A stretch of 64,000 nucleotides of DNA from Pisaster brevispinus (lineage: Eukaryota > Echinodermata > Asteroidea > Forcipulatida > Asteriidae). The notes under the pieces were generated by a model. That model was given only the letters and a program-made list of their open reading frames with translations. It ran no database searches and was not told the origin of the DNA. How positions within the stretch are numbered: the first letter of the stretch is position 1; each line of letters opens with the position of its first letter. The position numbers and the translations under genes were made by a program. Positions 54,421-64,000 of the stretch are shown piece after piece. The stretch lies in NCBI GenBank assembly GCA_023634235.1, contig JAMKCF010000020.1, positions 11,569,873-11,633,872 on the forward strand. The letters are read 5' to 3'.

Positions 54421-57164
54421 TTATCCCGACGCAAAATTAACATCTATTAAATATCGTCATAACTATTTGTACATATAGCGTGGAAAATCAGAAAGGAGTC
54501 TTAACTGAATGGTTTTTTTTTATGAGCACACATTTTCAACAAAGATGATTTTGATAACACTAAAACTACTTAAAATGAGAGGTACCTGTGCTGTGTGGCT
54601 GTTGCCAACCTGAATGATTCCATTCATTTTTAGCAAAATGCTTTGTTATGGAATGACAAAGGAAACCATAAGAGGCTTGCCTTGGGTATCATGCGTTAAA
54701 TGCCGAGCAAAACACAGAATTGCTACTGGAAACGTCATTTTTCAATCCAACAAAACTACTGGATGTCCATGTGCATGTCATAATGCACATTCTCAAAGCC
54801 ATGTCACCATTAAAAAATACTGACAATACAAAAAAAACCCAAACAGCTTTAATTGGTAAAGCGTTGTTGTTTTTTGTCAGTATGTACACAGGCTGAGATT
54901 TAAGGGTGGGCACAGCCCCCCCCCCCCATGATTGCCGACTAGAACAAACAAATTTTTTGAAAGGCAAAGAAAGCAAATTTCTCTTTCTGAAGTGGGTAAA
55001 ACGTAATGTCTTAAGCACTTTTGAAATGTCCTCAATTCCAAAAGAGACAATGTAGTGTTTAAAATCTGTTCCAGAGGTCCGGAGAAAAAAAAAATACATG
55101 TACCACGACAAAACACTTAGTTAACTTACTATTAACTAGTCACTACCACAGCAGAATCTCTTGGTCGCCACTGAATCACTGACTATTACCACATAGTCTT
55201 GTTGGAGATTTTTTTGAAAATTATAATTTACAATCAGATTACCAATACCAAGTCATGTATTGACAAATTAATGCAGAAATGTTTTAAAAGGCCTAGAAAG
55301 TAATTTTTTTTTATAACATGGGCAAAACAGAATCTGTCACAGCCAAACCCATGGAAGGTAATTAAAATTGTTATTTTGTATTGTCTGTCCAGACAACTGA
55401 AAGGCCATGATTCCCTAATTTTGTTATGCAATTGCTAGTGTGAGTTACCACTGTCATGAATGTGCAGCAGCTGCTGTGTTGGAAATAGTTTAGGCAGGTG
55501 AGCAAGTGCTACTGTGCAGCAGCAGTTATTGTTGTATATAAAGGCATTGCTAGGGTCTGTTTCTTTTGTTCTGTGGGCGTAGTCCCTCAGGAATGTCTTG
55601 GGAATGTCACTGGTGTGCGTGAGAAAACAGAGTGGTAGTGCGGGATATAAAGTGGAGAAAGTAAAAGAATGTTCAGAATACCAGTTATTTAGTCGGGTAT
55701 GTGAGGTGTGTGAAGTTAGATACAGGCAGCCAAAGGTCTCCCATGCATGCTGCCGCACAAATGTACTGGGTCTGTGGACAGACAGAGAATAGTTGAGCTT
55801 GGCAAATAATTGTAAGTTCTAACCCTAAAGATGTATCGACTTGAAACTTATAACTCATAAGTACGACAATTGATGGTTCCATATGAATAGGCTAAAACAA
55901 AACATTGAATGTTCATAACTCTATATAGCAATGATGTAATGGCATTAAACTTCCAGTTGAGCGAGCTAGAACAATGAATGTTCAGTTTGAGTGGCCATAA
56001 CTCCTTCACTGTTTCCAGTTGACTGAGCTAAGACAAACAAAATTGTAAACAAGGTTTTAGAATATGGACCATTCCAAAAGTGCAAATTTATAAGTATCTT
56101 TGTGTTTTTATCTTTGAAAAAATCTCAGGAAAATCACCCCATTGCCCCCCCCCTCGCATGACTATTTGTTGTTCCCAGTTGGTCCGTACCCATCTTGATC
56201 CCCTCTGTCACCCCCATTTTAAACCAATTGACAGCTCGCTTTGGCAGCTTCGCTGTACTACATGTACTAATTTTAGGGATGTGATTTCTCCGTTTTTAAC
56301 CGAAAATCCATGGTTTTTTTTACCCCCCCCCCAAAAAAATAGTTTTTTAATTTTTTAACTTTTTTAATTTACTTTTTTAAATAATTAAAACCATAAAAAA
56401 ACATGAAGAAAAAACAAATAAAATGCCCCAGAGTGCAGATTAGAGCTTCTAAAACAAAAGATAAATGCATGTAAGTAGGCTTCGAGCTCGCTTGTATTTT
56501 AAAAGTGTATAAATTTGTTTGGAAAATAATTCTTTCTCCAATTATTAAACAAATTGACCATATCGGCATTGCAAATGCTTTTCCTTTTTAAACAAAATTT
56601 AAAATCAAAGACCTCACTGTGATATGAGCTAAAAAAGAATGGTTTTTATTATTGTTAACAAGTCAATTGCATGCAATCAAATGAACAGGCACCTCTACCG
56701 ACGCCAACAATCACCACTACAACTCAGCTTCTGGGTTACTTTTAGAAATATTTGAGTTTTTGGGCCCAACTGATGATGACAAGAGCAGAAACAAAAGATT
56801 ATCAATATTTCCTCTGCTACTGTGACACAGTATCGGCACAAAATGATAAATGTTTTCCTGTGTATAGTGAATTTCCCGGTCAACTCAATAGTGTGGTCAA
56901 TAGATTTCACTCTATCATTTGAAACCATCAACTCGCATTAAAGTTGAGACCTCAAACTTAAAAGATTGACCATTCTGATGGCAGGGTGATTTTTTTTCAT
57001 TTCCAAGCAAAATTGCAAAGTTGAATTTGACGCTTTCAAATGAAGTAGGTACCTTTACTAATGCATCCGATCAACACTCAAACTTGGCATTGGTGTTGCA
57101 TTTAAGAATATTTTGTGGTACAATTAAGCTCCTCCCTTACAATTTAGTTCTCTACAAACTCGTC

Positions 57165-57362
57165 CCCCAGTCTCCCCTACAAACTTGCCCCTCTACATTC
57201 ATACTCACCCCCTACAAAACTCATCCCCTATGAACTCAACCCCTACAAACTCATCCCCTACAAAACTCATCCCCTACAAAACTCATCCCCTACAAAACTC
57301 ATCCCTTACAAACTCATCCCCTACAAAACACATCCCCTACAAACTCATCCCCTACAAACATA
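57165..57362. repeat. ~15-bp minisatellite CCCCTACAAACTCAT
   Basis: About 10-12 units, with AAACTCAT or AAAACTCAT variants. Short Pro/Thr-rich frames are by-products. Confidence 0.9.
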
Positions 57363-58123
57363 AAAATGGGATAAAGTAGGGTACAATTAATTTTTTCTCA
57401 AAAATCAATACAAACAACGAAAACAACAAGCATAAAGAAGGAAAGTATAATAAGAATGAAGTTCAGAACATTAATTCATAAATAAACAGATAAAAAATGC
57501 TACAATGCTACCACTCAACTGATGCTAAAGTTTAAAGAACATTTCTAACAAACAAACTTTAAAAAAAAATTTGTTTATGTGCTTTATTAACCACTACAAT
57601 TGTGCTGATAAATTACAATTACATAGAATTTACATTGTTCAAATTGATGAATGAAAAAGACACCTCTTCATAACACCTCTTCATTTGAAATGATTATATT
57701 TTGTATTAAAATAAGATCAGGAAATCCACTGTAACTACTTAAAACACTCCGTGAAGCCATGGTACTGCAGTCAACAGTCCGTTTTTAATTAAACAATCAG
57801 TACTCCGCCATTTTTTTTTTTTTTAATCTAAAAAAATCCAAGTTCCTCATCTACACCTAGCCAAATAGCATGGAAAAAGTATTGTTCCCATCCGGGGTCT
57901 CTTTCACACACACACACAAAAAATCTATCAATGACCAGCTCTCCCGGAATTCCCATAGGAATTGTACAGCAATTATTTATCATTGGGGCTAATGGACACT
58001 GCTAAGTGAATTGAACCATATGGTTTTCAGATGGCTTCTCTATAGACTTGTACAGGGCTCAGAGCACTGCCCTGGTTGTTTGTTTGGATGATTGAGTAGA
58101 ATGGTGTTTCAGGGATTAGTTAG

Positions 58124-58149
58124 ACCATGGAGCTATATAGCTCTATGGT
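58124..58149. repeat. 26-bp near-perfect palindrome ACCATGGAGCTATATAGCTC
   Basis: ACCATGGAGCTAT and ATAGCTCTATGGT mirror each other with one mismatch; the flanks TTAGACC continue the symmetry partly. Confidence 0.65.
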
Positions 58150-59069
58150 TAGACCCTATGAGAAGATGGTAAGAGATTATGATGTTCTTCCTATTTTGTG
58201 TAAACAAAGTGTGAAGTAAAATGGTATACAATCTACACAAAGACAAATGTGGGCTCATCTGTAAACAAAAATGGTGCTTGAATATGTTTGATTTAGTCAA
58301 AAGGGTCTATATCTAAAGGTTTGGGCCATTTGGAAGTGATTGGGTTCTCCACAAAACAAATTTACACGCAAATACAAACGGACTGTTGACTGCAGTCCGA
58401 TGGCGTAAGCGTGTATACATTTTTTGATGGGGTCACGAAGGGTTTAAGTGATTGAATTGTTTGTTATTTCTGGATACACATTTAATACGTACGTGATAGA
58501 CGAGATTAGAAAATCAAAGTAATTTCGTTGTTTAAGTTGAATGTCCGTGTTTTGAGCCCGGTGTGTTGGAGTTCCACCAGGTTGATATTATAATAAGTAC
58601 GTTACAAGATTAACTGCTACAAAATATTTATTTTCATAACCAGAACTGAACTTTTCAATGATTGAAATTATTACCAAATAGACAATGATAGATATGAACA
58701 AACAAGTGTTTATTACAAGAGTAAAGCTATTTATCAAAAGGAACAGAAGTTCATCTTGGAAATCACACTAATCTGAAAGTTGCACCATCACAAATATTTC
58801 CAAGGGTGAATCTAGAACATTGATATACAGAACACGTCTTATACTAAGGTATAAACAGTTTCTTTAAATCTGAAATCATACTACTTACACATCGATTGCC
58901 ATTCCTCCAGAAACTTTTTTTGGGGGGTAACATTATCAAAGACAAGAAAGTATGTTTTTAATGCTTTTTCAATCACTGTTGGCATGGTTTCTCCAAGTAG
59001 TTGTAAACATAAACATAATCTGATGATTAAATTGTGATCTATACTTGACAATAGCTGACTCTAACTGAC

Positions 59070-60000
59070 AATTTCACCAGTAAAATAGGTGTCTATACTA
59101 CCGACTCATCTGCAGTCAGGTTACCCATGCAGTGTATGATAATGGACAAATTCATAATCAGTGTGAATCAGCAGTACATTTGTCTTTAGAAATCCACATC
59201 AGTAACTATAGAAACTACAATTTGATTAACTGATACCCACATAAGAGGTGTTGCTTCAACCTTGAGGTACAGAACATGCAGAATGGGTTACATTAGTGTT
59301 CATCGTTTCGCTATCTTTATCAACTCATTCTCTAAAAGATGTGTTAACTAAAACATGTATACTTAGCCTACTATCTACAATATTGTAAAAGAAAAGAGTA
59401 AGAAAAAAATTAAGCAGTATTTGACAAATCATTTTCTATCGAAGTGCTTCATTTTGATATCAGGTACAGTTTGTTTATTTATTTTTTTACATTTGAATTG
59501 CATGGTATTTCCCTAAAAAGAATTATAAAAGCTTTCAAAAATTTCACCAGTAAAATAGGTGTCTATACTACCGACTCATCTGCAGTCAGGTTACCCATGC
59601 AGTGTATGATAATGGACAAATTCATAATCAGTGTGAATCAGCAGTACATTTGTCTTTAGAAATCCACATCAGTAACTATAGAAACTACAATTTGATTAAC
59701 TGATACCCACATAAGAGGTGTTGCTTCAACCTTGAGGTACAGAACATGCAGAATGGGTTACATTAGTGTTCATCGTTTCGCTATCTTTATCAACTCATTC
59801 TCTAAAAGATGTGTTAACTAAAACATGTATACTTAGCCTACTATCTACAATATTGTAAAAGAAAAGAGTAAGAAAAAAATTAAGCAGTATTTGACAAATC
59901 ATTTTCTATCGAAGTGCTTCATTTTGATATCAGGTACAGTTTGTTTATTTATTTTTTTACATTTGAATTGCATGGTATTTCCCTAAAAAGAATTATAAAA
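59070..60000. repeat. Perfect 461-bp direct tandem duplication
   Basis: 59070..59530 and 59540..60000 appear identical base for base, with period 470 and a 9-bp spacer. No coding content. It sits just 3' (minus strand) of the copy B exon. Confidence 0.93.
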
Positions 60001-60197
60001 GGCTTGGTTTGGTCCCCCCCTCCCCAAATATAAACCAATCAATCAATCCAAATTGGTTAAAATGTAAAATAACAATAGGCACCGATGACGGGATGGACCT
60101 GACCCTAGAAAATGTACCAAGTTGGGAACAATCAAGAAGATTTGTTTAATTTAATGAAATGTTGAGGGTGCCGGGCTATGTAACTTCACACTGATGA

Positions 60198-60547
60198 TCA
60201 GTATACTTTTAGCAAATCCTCCCCACCATTTGTATCAGAGCCTGACAGAGGTGTGAAATTTGGATTGAAATCATTAATACATGGCTCAGTAAAATTCAAT
60301 TCAACCTCAGTATTCGTGTCAGCATAAAAACTAACAAACCATCTGGGCTGAGGTAGAGATGCTTCGTCGTAGGTCAGGGTAAAATCTGGCACGCCTTGGA
60401 CTGCCACCTCGAAGCGACCGTTGTCGTATGTGATGATGACTGGTACCCCGATGTAGTTTTCGCCATGCTTAGACTGAACCTGTGTATACTGTTCAGAGGA
60501 GGATTCATACATGTATCTGTAGATGCCAGCATAATCAGTGCTCAGAT
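60198..60547 (-). CDS. Terminal exon of unrecognised gene, copy B
   Basis: The acceptor is CTTGGATGCAG, entering phase 1. It encodes LSTDYAGIYRYMYESSSEQY, HGENYIGVPVIITYDNGRFE, VAVQGVPDFTLTYDEA and VELNFTEPCINDFNP. It is 17 codons longer at the C-terminus than copy A (ends GGEDLLKVY, stop at 60198). The matching block also covers the preceding intron and 3' flank, so the duplication was genomic. No upstream partner exon was found between 60.6 and 64 kb. It may be a functional paralogue or a stranded duplicate. Confidence 0.6.
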
Positions 60548-60690
60548 CTGCATCCAAGTAATTAAAAGTAATCACAATATCATGAACAATGTCATCATTT
60601 ATTAGTATTGTTCAGCGGATATCAAAAGCAAAAAAATCCTTCAAGTAGGATTGTGGTAATAAGTTACGGTCTGTAAATGAACTCACAATT

Positions 60691-61090
60691 TTGTAAGTAA
60701 TTGCATAGAATTCAAAAATTATGTGAATAATATGAAATATAATTTGAATTCTATGAATAATAATGAAGTACAAGTCGAAAAGGGGTTGCATTCCTTTCCA
60801 TGTGCCAGGCATGCGGTCACACACTTACTTTAAAGAAAAGTATTGTCATGGTAATAAGACCATGTGGGATGAGGTATATAAGCCCCGGTTGGAAGGAGTG
60901 AGTCATCTTTTCAAAGGAAATGGAAGAAACAATTATTGACCAAACTTTGGGTGGGAAAATCAAAAGAAAACTTTCCTGTGTAGTGCCAAACCGGGTGGGA
61001 CCCTATTCGACTTGTACTTCATTATTATTCATAGAATTCAAATTATATTTGATATTATTCACATAATTTTAGAATTCTATTACATAACAT
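60691..61090. repeat. Long inverted repeat (~85-bp arms) around a TATA-containing spacer
   Basis: The left arm 60691..60780 (ATAATTTGAATTCTATGAAT, AATGAAGTACAAGTCGAA) and right arm 61005..61090 (TTCGACTTGTACTTCATTAT) are near-perfect complements. The spacer of about 220 bp holds GATGAGGTATATAAGCCCCG, a strong TATA-like promoter on plus, followed by an ATG at 60919. It lies next to the DIRS remnant and may be its terminal repeat. Confidence 0.65.
60870..60882 (+). promoter_or_regulatory. TATA-box-like element GGTATATAAGCC
   Basis: TATATAAG with a G/C-rich 3' flank sits 40 bp before an ATG-containing short frame. It is probably a retroelement promoter. Confidence 0.4.
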
Positions 61091-61341
61091 TTCGTACAAG
61101 TCTTCAGAGGGGTTGCATGTTCAGAGCACTCAAAATAAGTGATGGTCAATATACTGTGTACACCAAATTGTGTTCATGAATAGGAGTACTTTTATTGTGA
61201 AGATTACATCGAGATAACCTTCCATAAGGCTAAGGGTATCTTTAATAATAACAACCTTGTATTAAGGAAAAAACATAAAATGTCCTTTTGTTTGTTAACA
61301 AACATCTTACAGAGGACACAATAATCATACGGCAACATTGT

Positions 61342-61500
61342 AGAATGATTATACTGAAAAAAAAGGCATCTGCCTTAGTTGGTAATCAGCTCAAATGTAG
61401 AGCAGATAAAGCAAATGTATAACATGATTATACACTGAATATAAGGCGTTTGCCAGACTGTGTGTTCAGCTCGATTGTAGGACAGAGGAAGCAAAGGTTG
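61342..61500. repeat. Imperfect ~80-bp tandem duplication
   Basis: ATGATTATACTGAA..GGCATCTGCC..CAGCTCAAATGTAGAGCAGA and ATGATTATACACTGAATATAAGGCGTTTGCC..CAGCTCGATTGTAGGACAGA are tandem copies with about 20-25% difference. Confidence 0.6.
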
Positions 61501-61519
61501 GTTGCTCTAAAGGTTTTTT

Positions 61520-63290
61520 GTAAAACTTTACAAAAGTACTGCCATTTGCCCAGTCTGCAGTATTATTAATGTCCTTTAGCAATACACCATGAGCTAAGGC
61601 TGTCGAGGTTGATGCACTTCGAAAACTATGAGCTGTATACATATCTGTCTGTGTCTGTATCTATTCCAGCAGCTTTAAGTATATTTTTCATCCATCTTGC
61701 TTAAGTTCCAGTAGTCACCTTCTTGTGTGGCTTTCGTGTGGAAATAAAAAGTTTACTTTCGCTTGAGGAGCTTTTTAACTTATCTATGCGAGAAAGATAT
61801 TCTCTAAAAACTGAAAGAACTCATAATTTAGGGTTTTCCCTGAAACTTTGCAAAACTATTTTGTTGTTTATAATTCCCTTCTTAGGGCAATTTGTTTTTG
61901 AGTAGTTCCATTACCGTAATGCTGCGGTTCTCATCAGAAAAATTAAAGTAACGTAAATCTGATGCAGCGAGAGTTTGAGTTCTCTGGGCCGATACAAGTG
62001 CCAATAAGGCCAATAATTTTTTACTCAGATTGAGTAAGTACGTTCATTATTCTCTGGTAATTTCTTAATATGATCGAGGAGAGTGGATACATTCCACATT
62101 GTTGAGTATTTTGGTTTTGGTGGAGTAGAATTAAATATACCCCTAAGCAATCTAACAATAAGGGGGTGTTGACCCACTTGGTGCCCTCCTTTCGAGGGGA
62201 CAGTCGATGATAAGGCTGACCTATACAAATTTGAGGTCGAGTAGGACTTTCCTAGTGAATGTTCATGTGCTAAGAAGTTAGCTATGTCGTGTATAGCCGG
62301 TGTAAATGGATCAACTTTCCTTCTACTGCACCAGCTAGCCCAACATTTCCAGGCTGATTCATATTGTTTCTCGGTGCCTTGTCGCCAAGAGTTTGAGATG
62401 AGCTTGGAAGCGTCATCCGATAGTCCCTGCAACTGCCATCGTCGCCGGAGATGATCCAGGCGGCTAGTCTGAGAGATGGGATTTGTTGAGGTTGGTTGAG
62501 GGCCCCCTGTAGTAGGAGGATTGGTCTTGCGGTGCACATTGCCAGTAGTTGTGGGAACCACGCTTGGGTTGGCCACAAGGGGGCGATTAAAATGCACCTC
62601 GGTGTGCTGTCCCTGGAAACTTTGTCCAAGATTCTGGGGAGCAAACAAAATGGAGGGAAAATATAAGGAGTCATATGTGACCATGAAATTGTAAAGGCGT
62701 CAATGGCCCATGCGTATGGGTCGTTTTTCCATGAAACATAACGACTTAATTTATGATTTGCATTGGATGCAAAGAGATCAACGTCAGGATGGAACGTGAG
62801 TTTTAAAATGTCTGTAAATATACATGAGTTGAGGTTCATTTCTTTGTTAGACTCTTTTTGTGAAAGATAGTCCGCCATTACGTTCGTTTAGCCCGGAATA
62901 TGTGTTGCCGACAGGTAAATATTCCTGTGCGAACACCAACCATAAATAATGTAAGTAATATGGTTTAGGGAACGGGTGGTTCCTCCCATTTTTGAGATGT
63001 AAGACACAGCCGTGCTGTTATCTGATTTGATAAGAATGTGTCCATTCTTGAAGTTTGTACACAAACGTTTCAATGCGTTCTGTACAGCTATTAGTTCAAG
63101 AATGTTGATATGTGTTCCATTGTGGTTTTCTGACCACTTACCTTGTGCATAGGAGTTGCTCCCAACCAAAGTTACTCGCATCAGTGGAGATAACCAGATC
63201 AATGGGTGGTAATTTGATATGACTTTTGAAATCATCATGGGGAACAGAAAACCACCACTGAATTTCATCAGTAATTGATGAGTTAATTAA
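61520..63290 (-). pseudogene. DIRS-type retroelement remnant: RNase H and tyrosine recombinase
   Basis: On the minus strand, in broken frames: WWFSVPHDDFKSHIKLPPID and VISTDASNFGW (about 63270-63170), RNase H pieces HINILELIAVQNALKRL and LIKSDNSTAVSYISKMGG, then MADYLSQKE, HPDVDLFASNANHKLSRYVS and CILIAPLWPTQAWFPQLL. A tyrosine recombinase follows: N-domain with QYESAWKCWASWC, LLALVSAQRTQTLAASDLRY, a KPHKKVTTGT segment, and AHSFRSASTS plus WANGSTFVKFYKK, carrying the H-x-x-R box and a degraded C-terminal Tyr motif. Several frameshifts and stops show it is dead. The reverse transcriptase proper is missing at the 5' side. Confidence 0.85.
62025..62684 (-). pseudogene. DIRS tyrosine recombinase N-terminal domain fragment
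   Basis: The open stretch contains SWRQGTEKQYESAWKCWASW, DIANFLAHEHSLGKSYSTSN and HPLIVRLLRGIFNSTPPKPK, typical of the SAM-like domain of DIRS/Ngaro and phage-type recombinases. The catalytic domain continues to 61520 in other frames. Confidence 0.82.
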
Positions 63291-63619
63291 AAAAAAATCA
63301 TCAAAATTGTCAAAGTTAGTCTGCTTCTACTTTTGCCACTTTCAAATTCCGGTAATGTAGTTTTCCTTGTGGAAATGCATCAAAGGTCGAAATAATTAAC
63401 CCTATGAATTGTGCAAATTGGCGGATGGTCGTCGTTTTCGAAAACAATAGTTTGCCTGCAGATTTCATTTTGTTCACTTTGGTTCGTGGAACATGTCGTC
63501 ATGTTTTCATGAAGGGACAATTTGTCCCCTGCAGCCAAAGTAGAGATCCTAAATCATACAAATCTGTTTCCATTTTTGTCCATAACGGCTTAATTAATGA
63601 GTAATTATTCAATTAACAA

Positions 63620-63960
63620 AAATTTTCTCTTCGTGAAAACTGTGCAAAACGTGGTCTGTGTGCAGCGCGTCGTATTTAAACAAATTGGCTGTTCGTGAAA
63701 ACGCAAAAGCCGGAGCACTTACTTTTTACGCTGTGCCAGGGGAAAAAACCACGCGTTAGAGCAATACACAAATTGGCTCTTCGTGAAAAAAAAACAAACA
63801 AGTTTTGGCCGTTTGGGGCGCGCGCGTAAAACATTGTAGGTCAAAGGTTTTGGCACTTTGTGAAAACGCAAAAAGCCGGAGCACTCGTATTTGGCGCTGT
63901 GCCAGCCGTGTCTTCAACGCACAAAAAGGATTTTGGCTCTTCGTGAAAACGCAATTCCAG
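63620..63960. repeat. Degenerate tandem repeat, GGCTCTTCGTGAAAACGCAAAA unit
   Basis: TTCGTGAAAAC-like words recur at about 63631, 63692, 63781, 63857 and 63937, two of them followed by GCAAAA(A)GCCGGAGCACT and a GGCGCTGTGCCAG-like block. Spacing is 60-90 bp, so the unit is irregular. It continues to the window end. Short plus frames here are by-products. Confidence 0.7.
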
Positions 63961-64000
63961 GTTCTTGAGGTTTTTGTCTTTCACCATCATAATTAAGAAA

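Larger units (their letters stand above)
53778..59069. other. Intergenic or long-intron region, no further supported gene
   Basis: Besides the SINE pair and the CCCCTACAAACTCAT array, it is mostly A/T-rich. A minus-strand open frame at 55435..55758 has no recognised motif and no convincing splice borders. Poly(T) and poly(C) runs at about 56314-56370 and 57810 are low complexity. Confidence 0.5.

Noticed and set aside
55435..55758. 107-codon minus-strand frame
   Set aside because: No recognised domain, no splice borders of quality and no paralogue in the window; kept out for lack of support.
57185..57379. Repetitive Pro/Thr-rich frame (NSSPTKLIPYK units)
   Set aside because: It is a reading of the CCCCTACAAACTCAT minisatellite.

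Overview
The window is animal nuclear DNA. Genes are split by long introns with GT..AG borders, coding density is low, and introns and intergenic DNA are full of MITEs, tRNA-derived SINEs, LINE, LTR and DIRS remnants and simple repeats. The best-supported genes encode class C GPCRs of the GABA-B receptor family. From remembered repeat families (the AAGGCA-ended MITE at 33.2 kb, the TTTCACAAA-ended MITE, the tRNA SINEs) I infer an echinoderm, perhaps a sea star. The species is not proven by the sequence.

Layout. 1-4.1 kb: the last four coding exons, on +, of a GABA-B-receptor-like gene whose 5' part lies outside the window. 4.1-10.9 kb: a repeat-rich convergent intergenic region with a large foldback array and a 52-bp perfect palindrome. 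10.97-39.2 kb: a complete GABA-B-receptor-like gene on -, with 17 coding exons, every junction in phase, and a predicted 768-residue protein (signal peptide, Venus-flytrap domain, seven membrane helices, short coiled-coil tail). The two receptor genes are tail to tail, and their four shared exons have equal length (the last one approximately) and equal phase, so they are an inverted duplicate pair. Intron 3 of the second gene holds a 5'-truncated LINE with a 10-bp target duplication. Several other introns hold MITEs and foldback elements.

39.2-64 kb: mostly repeats, including a polypurine tract, a solo LTR with 4-bp target duplication (41.9-42.8 kb), an L2/CR1-like LINE end with an internal 66-bp tandem repeat (44.2-44.9 kb), minisatellites, inverted SINE pairs, a perfect 461-bp tandem duplication (59.1-60.0 kb) and a broken DIRS-type tyrosine-recombinase retroelement (61.5-63.3 kb). 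Among these sit one + exon resembling the ubiquitin-like domain of U11/U12 snRNP 25 kDa protein (46.3 kb) and, on -, exons of an unrecognised gene family whose terminal exon is present twice (49.9 and 60.2 kb).

The receptor genes would act in metabotropic amino-acid signalling at the plasma membrane. Nothing else in the window clearly works with them. No CRISPR array, operon, rRNA gene or convincing functional tRNA gene was seen.
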